In this document: positions 8,577 through 18,600 of the stretch, piece after piece | Layout of the letters: every line of letters begins with the position of its first letter | Position numbering within the stretch: position 1 is the first letter of the stretch | Assembly (NCBI GenBank): GCA_003574895.1 | Contig: PJFB01000001.1 | Location: 434,001 to 498,000 of the forward strand | Direction: 5' to 3' | DNA: 64,000 bases | Origin: Geobacter sp. | Lineage (GTDB): Bacteria > Desulfobacterota > Desulfuromonadia > Geobacterales > Pseudopelobacteraceae | Position numbers and translations under genes: made by a program | The notes under the pieces: model-generated | Databases searched by the model: none | What the model saw: the letters and a program-made list of their open reading frames with translations, nothing else | What the model was told of the DNA's origin: nothing

Positions 8577-8888
8577 ATGAAAAAGCATATTAAGCGAATC
8601 CCGCTCCTTGCGGTTCTTTTGTTGCTTTCGGCATTACCTGTTCTGGCAGCCGAGGTCTGCCCGGTGTCTTTTGGCGAATACGACAAACTGGTCCAGTCCG
8701 ATTTTAAGAACCAATGCCTCATTGTTGCCAGGAATTGTACCGTTGGAACTGATTCTGTCCAGCAAAGAGTCAATGATCTTCGGGTTGAGATTGCCAAGGG
8801 CAGGTATGTCTATTCCAGTGGTGAGATTGGGATACTCAAGGAACAGTTGAAATGGATTGAGGCTGACAGCGGTAACCGCATCATCTGA
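8577..8888 (+). CDS. Small secreted protein of unknown function
   Basis: 103 aa with a textbook ribosome site (TAAGGAGGAACACC before the ATG). Residues 1-25 are a signal peptide ending LPVLAAE. The mature 78 residues contain three Cys (about 28, 47 and 54) and a C-terminal helix (IGILKEQLKWIEADSG). I do not recognise a family. It is a single-gene unit: divergent from mlaD and closed by a terminator at 8900-8939. Confidence 0.75.
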   Translation: MKKHIKRIPLLAVLLLLSALPVLAAEVCPVSFGEYDKLVQSDFKNQCLIVARNCTVGTDSVQQRVNDLRVEIAKGRYVYSSGEIGILKEQLKWIEADSGNRII

Positions 8889-8899
8889 TCCGCATGCTA

Positions 8900-8939
8900 G
8901 GGGCGTTGTGGTTACCAAGCCGTGACGCCCCTTGTTTTG
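8900..8939 (+). terminator. Intrinsic terminator of the small secreted protein gene
   Basis: GGGGCGT (8900-8906) pairs with ACGCCCC (8925-8931), followed by a T-rich run TTGTTTTG. It begins 12 nt after the stop codon at 8888. Confidence 0.75.
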
Positions 8940-8961
8940 TCGACATAATTTACCTATTTGA

Positions 8962-8991
8962 TTGACTACATTGGTCTTGATAACATATATT
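8962..8991 (+). promoter_or_regulatory. Sigma-70 type promoter for miaB, giving a nearly leaderless mRNA
   Basis: TTGACT (8962-8967), 18-nt spacer, TATATT (8986-8991). Transcription would start near 8998, only about 7 nt before the miaB ATG at 9005, and no Shine-Dalgarno is visible before that ATG. Confidence 0.5.
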
Positions 8992-9004
8992 GTTTTATTT
9001 CCAT

Positions 9005-10321
9005 ATGAACTATAAACAACTTTACATGGAAACCTTCGGCTGTCAGATGAATGTCAACGATTCCGAACGGATCGCTACCATGCTGGCGGAGACAGGCTAC
9101 TCAGTCACGGCCGATCCGGCTGCTGCCGATATGATACTTCTCAACACGTGCAGCGTCAGGGGCGGTGCCGAGGAGAAGGTCTACAAGCGCCTTGCCAACC
9201 TCCGGCCGCTTAAAACCGCCAAGGAAGGCTTGATCATCGGTGTTGGAGGCTGCGTTGCCCAGCAGGAGGGGGAAGAACTGCTCCGGAAATTTCCGTGGGT
9301 GAATCTGGTGTTCGGAACTCACAACCTCCATCTGTTGCCGGATATGGTACGTGGTGCCGAAACCGGTGAACGCCGTTGCGAAACCGCATTTATCGATAAC
9401 GAGCAACGCCTTGATCTGTTTCCCACGGTCAAGGGCAACACAAGGATGAGCAGTTTCGTCACCGTTATGCAGGGTTGTGATAATTTCTGTTCCTATTGTA
9501 TCGTGCCCTATGTGCGTGGTCGCGAGATCAGCCGGCGCTCCGCCGAAATTCTCGAAGAAGTCGAAATACTCGCAATGAGCGGCGTACGAGAGGTAGTGCT
9601 GCTTGGCCAGAACGTAAATTCCTATGGCTTGAAAACCGAGAATGAACCGACCTTTGCCGGGCTTGTCAGGAAGGTCGCAGACATCGAAGGCATCAGTCGC
9701 ATCCGTTTCACCACGTCCCACCCCAAGGACATGTCGGACGAATTGATCGCTTGTTTCGGCGATGTTCCCAAACTGTGCGGCCAGATACATCTACCTGTAC
9801 AGTCCGGCAGCGACTCGGTGCTGGCCCTGATGAACCGTGGTTATACCCGCAACAGTTATCTCGGCAAGATCCGGGCGCTCAAGGCTGTCCGGCCCGGCAT
9901 AGCAATTACCAGTGATATCATTGTCGGGTTTCCCGGGGAGACGGAAGAGGATTTTGAGCAGACCTTGTCCCTGCTGAATGAGATCCGTTACTCCGACCTG
10001 TTTTATTTTGTCTACTCGCCACGGCCCGGGACCAGGGCGGCAGAACTTCCTGAAACCCTTACCAGGGAGCAGAAGCTGAAAAGGCTTGATCGCATCCATG
10101 AACTGCAAAGGAGTATTACCCGCGAGATCAATGAATCCCACGTCGGCACCATTCAGACAGTGATGGTGGAGGGGGAGGGGAAACGGCCAGGCCAGGTTTC
10201 CGGAAGGGTCGATTGCGGACGAATTGTCAATTTTGCCGGTGCCAATACCTTGATCGACACTTTTGTCGATGTCCGCATTACCAGGGCTTATCAGAATTCA
10301 CTTTTGGGCGAATTGGTTTAA
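9005..10321 (+). CDS. miaB: tRNA-2-methylthio-N6-dimethylallyladenosine synthase MiaB
   Basis: 438 aa from the ATG at 9005 (a TTG 15 nt earlier is in frame but lies at the -10 box). The N-terminal UPF0004 domain has the three auxiliary-cluster cysteines C13, C49 and C83; the radical-SAM domain has C159, C163 and C166 (MQGCDNFCSYC). A C-terminal TRAM domain (about residues 373-437) binds tRNA. The enzyme adds a methylthio group to i6A37 of tRNAs reading UNN codons, using SAM twice and two 4Fe-4S clusters. MtaB and RimO are relatives, but QGCDNFCSYCIVPYVRGREISR and length are those of MiaB. Confidence 0.95.
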   Translation: MNYKQLYMETFGCQMNVNDSERIATMLAETGYSVTADPAAADMILLNTCSVRGGAEEKVYKRLANLRPLKTAKEGLIIGVGGCVAQQEGEELLRKFPWVNLVFGTHNLHLLPDMVRGAETGERRCETAFIDNEQRLDLFPTVKGNTRMSSFVTVMQGCDNFCSYCIVPYVRGREISRRSAEILEEVEILAMSGVREVVLLGQNVNSYGLKTENEPTFAGLVRKVADIEGISRIRFTTSHPKDMSDELIACFGDVPKLCGQIHLPVQSGSDSVLALMNRGYTRNSYLGKIRALKAVRPGIAITSDIIVGFPGETEEDFEQTLSLLNEIRYSDLFYFVYSPRPGTRAAELPETLTREQKLKRLDRIHELQRSITREINESHVGTIQTVMVEGEGKRPGQVSGRVDCGRIVNFAGANTLIDTFVDVRITRAYQNSLLGELV

Positions 10322-10389
10322 TATTTTATTTCAGGGGAGCGAGACATAATACAGTTGTTCGTCCCTTTATGTGATTTCAGGAGGTGTCC

Positions 10390-12060
10390 ATGTCCACCGA
10401 ATCCGCACCCATAGCAAACAATTTTCTCCGCTCAATAATCGAAGAGGACCTGAAAAACGGCAAACACAGTACCATTATCACCCGTTTTCCGCCCGAACCG
10501 AACGGTTATCTGCACATTGGCCATGCCAAGTCCATCTGCCTCAACTTCGGGCTGGCGAAGGACTTCGGTGGCCGCTGCCATCTCCGTTTCGACGACACCA
10601 ACCCGGCCAAGGAAGAGCTGGAATACATCGAGTCCATCAAGGAAAGCGTGGCATGGCTCGGTTTCGAGTGGGGCGAGCACCTTTACTACGCCTCGGACTA
10701 TTTCGAACAGCTCTACCAGTGGGCCGAACACCTGATCAAAAGCGGTAAGGCCTATGTGGAAGATTTGACCGCCGAGGAAATCCGTGCCCACCGCGGCACC
10801 CTGACCGAACCTGGGAAAGAGAGTCCGTGGCGCAATCGCCCAGTCGACGAAAACCTGGACCTGTTCCGCCGTATGCGGGAAGGCGAGTTCCCGGACGGTT
10901 CCAAGGTGCTTCGGGCCAGAATCGACATGGCTTCACCCAATATGAACCTGCGCGACCCGGTCCTGTACCGCATCCTGCATGCCACTCATCCCCACGTGGG
11001 GGACAAGTGGCGCATCTACCCAATGTATGATTTCGCCCATGGCCAGTCCGATGCCATCGAAGGGATTACCCATTCCATTTGCACCCTGGAGTTCGAGGGA
11101 CATAAGCCGCTCTACGAGTGGTTCCTGGACAACCTGCCGGTGCCGTCCAGGCCTCGTCAATACGAGTTTGCCAGACTGAACCTGACCTACACGGTGATGA
11201 GCAAGCGCAAGCTTCACGAACTGGTCAGCAGCAAGACCGTCAGTGGCTGGGACGACCCTCGTATGCCAACTCTTATGGGGATCAGGCGCCGTGGCTACAC
11301 ACCCGACGCAGTGCGCACTTTTTGCGAACGAATCGGGGTGGGGCGGAGCGATTCGTGGATCGATATGTCGATTCTGGAGGAATGTGTCCGTGAAGACTTG
11401 AATGAACACGCGCCCCGTGTCCTGGCGGTATTACGGCCGATCAAGGTCGTTATCGACAACTATCCCGAGGGCTTGGTGGAGGAATTCGAGGCCGCCAATC
11501 ACCCCCAGAAGCCGGAGATGGGGAGCCGCAAGGTCTCCTTTTCCCGCGAACTGTTCATTGAAGAGGATGATTTCATGGAGCAGCCTCCCAAGGGCTTCTT
11601 CCGCATGACACCCGGTATTGAAGTCCGTTTGCGTTATGCCTACATAGTACGCTGTACAGGTGTGGTCAGGGACGTGAACGGCAACTTGCTTGAGGTGCAT
11701 TGCGAGTACGATCCTGCCTCGCGGGGCGGCTCTGCCGCCGACGGCAGAAAGATCAAGGGGACCATTCACTGGGTCTCGGCCGGCCATAGTGTTGACGCCG
11801 AGGTGCGCCTGTTCGACCGGCTGTTCGGCGACCCCAATCCGGACCGGGGAGGGGCCGACTACAAGCAGTTCCTCAACCCGGACTCGGTGGAGATCTTACC
11901 GGCAGCCAAGGTGGAGGCCGGGCTTGCTGGCGCCGATATCGAGACTCGCTACCAATTCGAGCGTCTGGGGTATTTCCGCCCAGATCCGGTGGACTCGTCT
12001 GACGGGAAGCCGGTCTTCAATCGAATCGTAACGCTCAAGGACACCTGGTCAAAGAAGTAA
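10390..12060 (+). CDS. glnS: Glutaminyl-tRNA synthetase
   Basis: 556 aa. The ATG at 10390 is placed by AGGAGG 5 nt upstream; a GTG two codons earlier overlaps the ribosome site. Class I signatures: HIGH at residues 42-45 ([10 protein letters not shown]) and MSKRK near residue 270. The catalytic core is followed by the two C-terminal beta-barrels of the GlnRS/GluRS anticodon-binding region. Charging tRNA-Gln directly means the organism need not rely only on the GatCAB transamidation route. GlnRS rather than GluRS is supported by the [16 protein letters not shown] context and the GlnRS-type beta-barrel C-terminus. Confidence 0.96.
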   Translation: MSTESAPIANNFLRSIIEEDLKNGKHSTIITRFPPEPNGYLHIGHAKSICLNFGLAKDFGGRCHLRFDDTNPAKEELEYIESIKESVAWLGFEWGEHLYYASDYFEQLYQWAEHLIKSGKAYVEDLTAEEIRAHRGTLTEPGKESPWRNRPVDENLDLFRRMREGEFPDGSKVLRARIDMASPNMNLRDPVLYRILHATHPHVGDKWRIYPMYDFAHGQSDAIEGITHSICTLEFEGHKPLYEWFLDNLPVPSRPRQYEFARLNLTYTVMSKRKLHELVSSKTVSGWDDPRMPTLMGIRRRGYTPDAVRTFCERIGVGRSDSWIDMSILEECVREDLNEHAPRVLAVLRPIKVVIDNYPEGLVEEFEAANHPQKPEMGSRKVSFSRELFIEEDDFMEQPPKGFFRMTPGIEVRLRYAYIVRCTGVVRDVNGNLLEVHCEYDPASRGGSAADGRKIKGTIHWVSAGHSVDAEVRLFDRLFGDPNPDRGGADYKQFLNPDSVEILPAAKVEAGLAGADIETRYQFERLGYFRPDPVDSSDGKPVFNRIVTLKDTWSKK

Positions 12061-12086
12061 TACAAGAAAGAAGTGTTTATAACTCA

Positions 12087-12977
12087 ATGAAAAACAACAA
12101 GTTTAAATCCGGATTCGTCTCCATCATCGGCCGCCCCAACGTGGGCAAGTCCACACTCTTAAATGCCATCATCGGCGAAAAGATCGTCATTACTTCGGAC
12201 AAGCCCCAGACCACCCGTAACCGCATCCAAGGGATACATAACATCCCCGGCGGCCAGATTGTTTTCATCGATACCCCGGGTATCCACAAAAGCCGTTCCC
12301 GCCTGAACCGGGGCATGGTGGATGTGGCCATGTCGGCGATCAGCGGCGTGGATCTCCTGCTGCTGGTCGTGGATGCCGGGTCTGCCGTTGACCAGGATTT
12401 TGTCCGCGAGATCCTCCATGGGGTCAAGACCCCGGTAGTTCTGGTGCTCAACAAGATCGACCTGTTGAAGGACAAGGGTCTGGTGCTGCAAAAGATTTCA
12501 GACTATGCCGGTCTGCACCCGTTTCTGGAGGTGGTACCCATCTCGGCTGGTTCAGGTAATGGCGTGGAGCGCCTGGTCACTGCAATTACGGCCTATATTC
12601 CCGAAGGACCGGCCATGTTTCCGGACGATATCCTGACCGATATGCCCGAGAAGTTTATTGTAGGCGAGATGATCCGTGAAAAGGTTTTCCGCCTGACCCA
12701 AAAGGAGATCCCTTATTCAACGGCGGTTGAGGTCGAAGCCTTTACCGAGCGGGCCGACGGCCTGATCTCCATTGCCGCTTCGATCATTCTGGAGCGTGAA
12801 ACCCAGAAGGGTATAATTATCGGCAAGCGCGGGGAAATGCTGAAGCGGATCGGCACCCAGGCCCGTCATGACATCGAACGCCTGCTGGGCACCAGGGTTT
12901 TTATCGAACTCTTTGTCAAAGTTGAAGAAAACTGGAGTGAGCGCACCTCCAAGCTGAGGGAGTTCGGATACGAATGA
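12087..12977 (+). CDS. era: GTPase Era
   Basis: 296 aa. G1 GRPNVGKS at residues 15-22, DTPG (G3) in [15 protein letters not shown] (G4), and a C-terminal KH domain containing [15 protein letters not shown]. Era binds the 3' end of 16S rRNA and assists 30S assembly. The Shine-Dalgarno is weak (AAGAAAGAAG about 12 nt upstream). The gene overlaps der by 4 nt (ATGA), so the two ribosome-assembly GTPases are translationally coupled. Confidence 0.96.
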   Translation: MKNNKFKSGFVSIIGRPNVGKSTLLNAIIGEKIVITSDKPQTTRNRIQGIHNIPGGQIVFIDTPGIHKSRSRLNRGMVDVAMSAISGVDLLLLVVDAGSAVDQDFVREILHGVKTPVVLVLNKIDLLKDKGLVLQKISDYAGLHPFLEVVPISAGSGNGVERLVTAITAYIPEGPAMFPDDILTDMPEKFIVGEMIREKVFRLTQKEIPYSTAVEVEAFTERADGLISIAASIILERETQKGIIIGKRGEMLKRIGTQARHDIERLLGTRVFIELFVKVEENWSERTSKLREFGYE

Positions 12978-14320
12978 AACCAATAGTGGCCATCGTCGGC
13001 CGCCCAAATGTGGGCAAATCCACCCTGTTCAACCGTCTGCTGGGGCATCGCCGCGCCATTGTGGACGACACCCCCGGCGTGACCCGTGACCGTAACTACG
13101 CCACGATCAACCGCTTTGACAAGCCATTCATCCTGATCGATACCGGCGGTTTCGAGCCGGTGACCGAAGATACTTTGCTGCGACAGATGCGCGAGCAATC
13201 ACGATTGGCAATGGAAGAAGCCGATGTCATTATCTTCATGATGGACGGCCGCAGCGGTCTGACCCCTGCGGATATCGAGGTTGCCGAGATGTTGCGCCGG
13301 GTCAGGAAGCCGGTCTTCTATGTGGTCAACAAGGTGGATGGCGACAAGCTGGAAAACGAATCGGCCGAGTTCTACTCCCTGGGGATTGAGAAGCTCTACA
13401 CCATATCTGCCGAGCATAACCGCGGCGTTATCGACATGGTTGAGGACCTGCTGGATGTGTTTCCCCCCGCTGATGCCGAAGAAGAAGCTGGAGAGCTCAC
13501 CAGGATCGCAGTTGTGGGCCGCCCGAATGTGGGCAAATCATCGCTGGTCAACCGCCTCCTGGGCTTTGAACGGGTTGTGGCCAACCCGACAGCCGGCACT
13601 ACCCGAGATTCCGTCGATACCCTGTTTACCTGCAACAAAAAACCATATCTGCTAATCGACACCGCCGGAATACGCCGCAAGGGCAAAACCACCCAAAAGC
13701 TGGAGAAGTACAGCGTGGTTGATGCACTGCGCAGTATCGAGCGGGCCGATGTTGTCCTGGTGGTGATCAGCGCCGAGGATGGGGTTACCGAGCAGGATGA
13801 GCGTATTGCCGGTTATGTTCATGAGGCTGGCAAAGGGTGCGTTTTTGTTATCAATAAATGGGATTGTCTGCAAAAAGACAATGCCACCTTTGGTGTATAT
13901 ACGGAGAAGATAAGGGACGGCTTCAAGTATCTGGCATATGCACCGATCACCTTTGTTTCCGCCAAAACCGGCCAACGTATCGGAAAGATCATGACTACCG
14001 TGGACACTGTCATGGAACAGTACTGCCGCCGTGTATCCACCGCGGACCTGAACCGTGTTTTCTCAGAAGCCACGGACAGCCACCACGCCCCCCTTGCCCA
14101 TGGCAGGCGCGTCAAATTCTACTTTGCAACCCAGGTTGCCGTCCGCCCTCCCTCCTTTGTAATTTTTACAAATCAACCCGACAGCATTCATTTTTCTTAT
14201 GAGCGTTATCTGATCAATCGCTTCCGCGAAGCATTCGGTTTTGACGGCACGCCTCTCCACCTGATGTTCAGGGGAAGAGACAAAAACGACACTCACCACC
14301 GTCCAAGCAAGGCTGCATAA
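12974..14320 (+). CDS. der: GTPase Der (EngA)
   Basis: 448 aa, with two tandem GTPase domains, each with its own GRPNVGKS (residues 8-15 and about 178-185), DTGG/DTAG and NKxD motifs (VNKVD, INKWD), then a C-terminal KH-like domain. Der acts in late 50S subunit assembly. The start codon overlaps the era stop. The 80 bases from here to the chemotaxis operon show no clear terminator. Confidence 0.96.
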   Translation: MKPIVAIVGRPNVGKSTLFNRLLGHRRAIVDDTPGVTRDRNYATINRFDKPFILIDTGGFEPVTEDTLLRQMREQSRLAMEEADVIIFMMDGRSGLTPADIEVAEMLRRVRKPVFYVVNKVDGDKLENESAEFYSLGIEKLYTISAEHNRGVIDMVEDLLDVFPPADAEEEAGELTRIAVVGRPNVGKSSLVNRLLGFERVVANPTAGTTRDSVDTLFTCNKKPYLLIDTAGIRRKGKTTQKLEKYSVVDALRSIERADVVLVVISAEDGVTEQDERIAGYVHEAGKGCVFVINKWDCLQKDNATFGVYTEKIRDGFKYLAYAPITFVSAKTGQRIGKIMTTVDTVMEQYCRRVSTADLNRVFSEATDSHHAPLAHGRRVKFYFATQVAVRPPSFVIFTNQPDSIHFSYERYLINRFREAFGFDGTPLHLMFRGRDKNDTHHRPSKAA

Positions 14321-14400
14321 AGGCTTTACTTGCCTGTGTCGTTGGGGTATCATCTTCCCGTTTTGTGTTCCCTACCACGCATTTATCGGGTCATTGACGC

Positions 14401-16059
14401 ATGAGCCTTGTTGGAAACCTGGAAGACCTTGGGCTGGGAGAGATCTTACAGATTGTAAGTCTTAGCAGGAAGACGGGAGTCCTTTCTCTTCACAGCAGGG
14501 GGCGAGAAGGCAAGGTTGTATTCCGCCTGGGACAAGTTGTCCGGGCAACTTCCACCAGCTTTCAACAAAGTTTGGGTGAGATCCTGATCCAGAAAGGCGT
14601 AATCGATCTTGCCATTTTGAGGAAGGCCCTGGCTCTTCAACAAGAAAACGGCTTTCGCGAGCGTCTTGGCATAATACTGATAAATAAATTCGGCGTTGCT
14701 CAGGAGGTAGTGGAAGAAGTAGTCTGCGGGCAGATCGAGAATGTTGTGTTTTCTCTGTTTGCTTGGGTAGAGGGCGATTTTGAGTTTGAGGTTCGGGATG
14801 ACATAGAAACCGTCGACGGCACCAGGATGGACCCAATGCAATTCATGCTTGACCAGGGCCTGAACCCGCAGTTTCTGGCCATGGAAGGGACCCGTATCCT
14901 GGACGAAAAACGCCACTCGGGAGAAACCGAAGAAGGCCCTGATGCCGATGTCGACTTTGATTTTCATCTTGTTGAAGACAATGCTGTTGAAGCAAGTACT
15001 CCCACAATAGAAAGACAACCCCTGGTTGTTGTGGATGATGACGGCCCGACCCTGCAAGCAATTTCCGGCGGCTTGCGGGAAAACGGTTTCGATGTTCATG
15101 CCATGACACGCAGCGAAGATACGCTGATCAAGGTCGATACACTTTTTCGTTCAGGCGTTACTCCAACGATCCTGATCGATTTGATTATGCCGAAGATGGA
15201 TGGTTCCGGTGTTTTGGGCGGTGTCGAGCTTCTGGAGTTGCTGCACAATAATTTCAAAAACTTACCAATTATAGTGATGTCAGATTATCACCATGCCGAC
15301 GCGGAAAAAAAGGTTTGTGAAATGGGTTACCCATTCATCATGAAACCACGGCGCATCGAGCTTGATAATACCGCCTCGATCCAGGACTTTGTTTCGCAAC
15401 TTCTGTCTGTTGTGCGGCATGACGAAACTGGTGAGACAGCACCAAAATGGCAGGACCGCTTCAATCTGGGAGATGAGTTGCGTCTGGAGATGGGCGAAGA
15501 TGATGGTGGCTCGGATGCTACTGCTGATATTTGCCAGAGTGATGGCTTACCTTTGTTGCAAGGCATGCTTGAAGAACTGAACAAACCTGATCTTCAGGGA
15601 GGGGTGCTGCTGCTTATTTTGCGGTTTGCCTCTGAGTTTATGAATCGGGCCGTCATATTTCTACTGGAAAATGACGTCATAACCGGTATCGGGCAGTTTG
15701 GAATTTCAGGCGCCAGATCCGGGGGCGATGATCAGGTTAGGGATATTCGGATTCCGCTGCAGTCGAGTCCCATGTTCCATGAACCATACCGCACTGCAAA
15801 AGCCCTAACCTTCAGGCCCGAACCATTGTCGAGCGATACAGCCATATTCGAGCAATTGGGAGGCGGAATTCCCCAAGAGTTTTTTATCGGTCCCATAATC
15901 AGCAAAAATCGTATCATAGGGTTCCTGTACGGCGATAACCTGCCGGAGAAAAAACCGGTGAGTGATACCGAGTCCCTGGAGATTTTCCTTTCTCAAGCAG
16001 GGATTGCCATGGAAAAGAGCATCGTTGAAAAACAACTTAACGAAAGGTCCAACCAGTGA
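14401..16059 (+). CDS. PATAN (DUF4388)-receiver-GAF-like signalling protein
   Basis: 552 aa, first gene of the che operon. Residues about 1-140 are a PATAN/DUF4388 domain (GNLEDLGLGEILQIVSLSRKTG, GKVVFRLGQVVRA), which occurs in two-component and gliding/pilus signalling proteins. Residues about 206-340 form a receiver with acidic pocket D212-D214, phospho-acceptor D260 (ILIDLIMPKMDG) and K315 (FIMKPRR). The remaining 170 residues look like a GAF-type sensory domain (FFIGPIISKNRIIGFLYGD). It could be an extra phosphorylation target of CheA linked to a sensor. The start codon follows no good Shine-Dalgarno. Its 3' end overlaps cheY by 4 nt (GTGA). Confidence 0.82.
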   Translation: MSLVGNLEDLGLGEILQIVSLSRKTGVLSLHSRGREGKVVFRLGQVVRATSTSFQQSLGEILIQKGVIDLAILRKALALQQENGFRERLGIILINKFGVAQEVVEEVVCGQIENVVFSLFAWVEGDFEFEVRDDIETVDGTRMDPMQFMLDQGLNPQFLAMEGTRILDEKRHSGETEEGPDADVDFDFHLVEDNAVEASTPTIERQPLVVVDDDGPTLQAISGGLRENGFDVHAMTRSEDTLIKVDTLFRSGVTPTILIDLIMPKMDGSGVLGGVELLELLHNNFKNLPIIVMSDYHHADAEKKVCEMGYPFIMKPRRIELDNTASIQDFVSQLLSVVRHDETGETAPKWQDRFNLGDELRLEMGEDDGGSDATADICQSDGLPLLQGMLEELNKPDLQGGVLLLILRFASEFMNRAVIFLLENDVITGIGQFGISGARSGGDDQVRDIRIPLQSSPMFHEPYRTAKALTFRPEPLSSDTAIFEQLGGGIPQEFFIGPIISKNRIIGFLYGDNLPEKKPVSDTESLEIFLSQAGIAMEKSIVEKQLNERSNQ

Positions 16060-16430
16060 GCACTAAGACAATCCTGATAGCAGACGACTCCAGGGCTATG
16101 CGGGCCATGCTTACGTCCACCATCGAATCTCTGGCAAACAACTATAATATTGTTGAGGCATCCAGTGGCTTTGAGGCTCTGCGTCTTCTACCGCGTGAAA
16201 AAGTTGATCTGATTCTGACGGATATCAATATGCCAGATATCAATGGCTTGGAATTCATCAGCTACTTGCGCAACAATCCGAACTACAAACATATTCCGGT
16301 GATTATCATATCAACCGAGGGCGGCCAGCACGACATAGACAGGGGTAAGCTTATCGGTGCCAACGAATATGTGATAAAACCGTTCGACCCGGCCGACCTG
16401 CAGAAAATAATCCTTAAATATTTGAATTAG
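16056..16430 (+). CDS. cheY: CheY-like single-domain response regulator
   Basis: 124 aa from a GTG overlapping the preceding stop codon. All receiver residues are present: D10-D11, phospho-acceptor D56 (LTDINMPDING), S86 and K108 (YVIKPF). It has no output domain, so it acts by protein binding, classically on the flagellar switch; in this operon the partner may differ. It is one of two stand-alone receivers in the cluster (the other is at 20181). Confidence 0.9.
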   Translation: MSTKTILIADDSRAMRAMLTSTIESLANNYNIVEASSGFEALRLLPREKVDLILTDINMPDINGLEFISYLRNNPNYKHIPVIIISTEGGQHDIDRGKLIGANEYVIKPFDPADLQKIILKYLN

Positions 16431-16481
16431 TTTTGTTACAGAAGCTTGAACTAACCTGATAACGGATTGAGTGGCTAGCCC

Positions 16482-18596
16482 ATGAGTGATCACAATACGA
16501 CCGCTAACAAAGCAATCAAGGATTTCCTGGCCGAGGCCGAGGAGATCGCGGACCAGCTTGGTTCAGAACTCGCCGATCTGGCTGATATGGCCGACAGTGG
16601 CGAGTTGAACCCGGACCTGCTCAACTCGATCTTTCGTGGTGCACACTCCCTAAAGGGCTTGGCTGGGATGTTCGGATTCAACGAAATCTCGGAATTGTCC
16701 CACAACATGGAAAACCTGCTGGATTGGCTGCGTCTGGGTAAGCTGAATCTAGACCCGGCCCTGATTTCAGTGCTCTTCGTATCCCACGAACTGTTGACAA
16801 CCCTTGTGCGCAGTGTTTCCGAAGGTGGTACGGCAGGCCACGCGGAAGAAATAGCCGATTGCATTGCCCGGATCAATGCCTGTCTGTCTCCGCCGGAAAA
16901 GACCGGCGGCGGTTCGCCCCTCGAACAACTCGGTTTGCCCGAGCGTTTGATTGGAGCGCTGACTGAATACGAGGAGCACCGCCTACTTGATAACATCAAG
17001 AAAAATAAGATCATCTACTCGGTTCATACCTCCTTTGAACTTACCAGCTTCGATCAGGAGCTGGCCCAAATATCAGATCTGCTCAAGACCTGCGGAGAAG
17101 TGATCAGCACGCTGCCTAGTGTGGGAAGCAACATGGAAACGCATATCGATTTCGACATACTCTTCGGCACGGCCACTCAGTACGAAGAATTGGTTAAATT
17201 GATAGAAAGCGACAAGATCTCCGTAACCCTGCTGGGCGGCGCTACGCCACCACCTGCTGCAAAGGTCGTAGTGCAACCGCCAAAAATCGAGGTTCAACCA
17301 GAGCCAAGGCAACCTGATGTGAAGCTGGCCATAAAACAGGCCGATGCTGCCTCTCCGACACCAATCCCACCCGCGCCTGTCGGCGGTGACGATACCCAGT
17401 CATCCAAGAGCATGAGCCGCACGGTTCGCGTCGATATCGGCAAGCTGGACGAGTTGATGAATATTGTCGGAGAATTGGTCCTGGCCCATTCTTCTATCTC
17501 GGCCATTGCCAATCAGATGCGCTCCGAAGGATTTTCGCGCATAGCGATCGACCTGGGCAAGGCTGCCAAGGGACTTGAACGGAAGTTGAGCGATCTTCAA
17601 AAGGGTGTCATGGAAATTCGCATGATTCCGGTGGGGCAGCTTTATGAAAAAATGTCCCGAATAGTCCGTAAAATTTCGCGTGAGCAGGGTAAAAAGGTCG
17701 AGTTGAAGTTTTACGGAGCAGATACAGAGCTGGACAAACTCATTGTCGAAGACATCTCCGATCCGATGATGCACATAATCAGAAATGCGATCGACCACGG
17801 CATCGAATCCCCTGAAAAGCGCCTGGCTGCCCAAAAGGACGAGAAGGGTGTCATAAAGATATCCTCATACCAGAAGGGCAACCACGTTGTCATAGAAGTT
17901 GAAGATGACGGTGCCGGTATAGATATAGACAAGGTAAAGTCCAAGGCGTTGCAGAAAGGCTTGATCCAGGACGCTTCGGCCCTTTCGGAGCGGGATGCGC
18001 TGGATCTGCTGTTTCTGCCGGGATTTTCCACGGCCGACAAGGTAAGTGAAGTATCGGGTCGCGGTGTGGGCATGGACGTCGTGAAAAACAACATCGCGGC
18101 AGTCTCGGGCATGGTTGATATCGAGTCCAGAAAAGGAGAGGGGAGCCGGTTCATAATAACGCTGCCGATAACCCTGGCCATCATCAAGGCCCTGGTAATA
18201 GAGTGCAGCGGCAGGACCTATGCCATTCCGATCACATCCGTGCTTGAATCCTTGCTCCTGACCGATAATGACATCAAGACCGTCGAACGAAAAGAGGTCA
18301 TTCAGCTACGAGAGACTACTCTGCCGCTTCTCAGGCTGGAGAATTTCTTTCGGATTAACCGTCAAGTGGAACGGCCGGACGAGTTTTATGTGGTAGTGGT
18401 GGGGATCGCCGAAAAAAGGCTTGGTATTGTAGTGGATGACCTGCTGGGGCAGCAGGATATCGTCATCAAATCCATTGGCGAGGCCTTTAAGCGTTTCCCA
18501 GGCATATCAGGTGCCGCCGATCTGGGTGATCAACGCACGATCCTCGTGCTCGATGTGGGAGGCATGACCAACGAAGCCATGCGAAGCGGGAACTGA
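16482..18596 (+). CDS. cheA: Chemotaxis histidine kinase CheA
   Basis: 704 aa. N-terminal HPt domain with the phospho-acceptor H55 (FRGAHSLKGLAGMFGF). A middle region (about 150-260) looks like a P2-type docking domain, then a Pro-rich linker (about 265-305). Dimerisation helices (about 315-380) lead into an HATPase_c domain with N box (HIIRNAIDHGIESPEKR), G1 (VEDDGAGID) and G2 (GRGVGMDVVKNNI), and a C-terminal CheW-like domain (about 560-700). CheA phosphorylates CheY and CheB. No methyl-accepting receptor gene is in the operon, so the receptor must be encoded elsewhere. Confidence 0.95.
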   Translation: MSDHNTTANKAIKDFLAEAEEIADQLGSELADLADMADSGELNPDLLNSIFRGAHSLKGLAGMFGFNEISELSHNMENLLDWLRLGKLNLDPALISVLFVSHELLTTLVRSVSEGGTAGHAEEIADCIARINACLSPPEKTGGGSPLEQLGLPERLIGALTEYEEHRLLDNIKKNKIIYSVHTSFELTSFDQELAQISDLLKTCGEVISTLPSVGSNMETHIDFDILFGTATQYEELVKLIESDKISVTLLGGATPPPAAKVVVQPPKIEVQPEPRQPDVKLAIKQADAASPTPIPPAPVGGDDTQSSKSMSRTVRVDIGKLDELMNIVGELVLAHSSISAIANQMRSEGFSRIAIDLGKAAKGLERKLSDLQKGVMEIRMIPVGQLYEKMSRIVRKISREQGKKVELKFYGADTELDKLIVEDISDPMMHIIRNAIDHGIESPEKRLAAQKDEKGVIKISSYQKGNHVVIEVEDDGAGIDIDKVKSKALQKGLIQDASALSERDALDLLFLPGFSTADKVSEVSGRGVGMDVVKNNIAAVSGMVDIESRKGEGSRFIITLPITLAIIKALVIECSGRTYAIPITSVLESLLLTDNDIKTVERKEVIQLRETTLPLLRLENFFRINRQVERPDEFYVVVVGIAEKRLGIVVDDLLGQQDIVIKSIGEAFKRFPGISGAADLGDQRTILVLDVGGMTNEAMRSGN

Positions 18597-18600
18597 GATT

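Noticed and set aside
8468..8797. Minus-strand 109-codon frame opposite the small secreted protein
   Set aside because: No ribosome site or recognisable features; the plus-strand frame has a perfect ribosome site, signal peptide and terminator.
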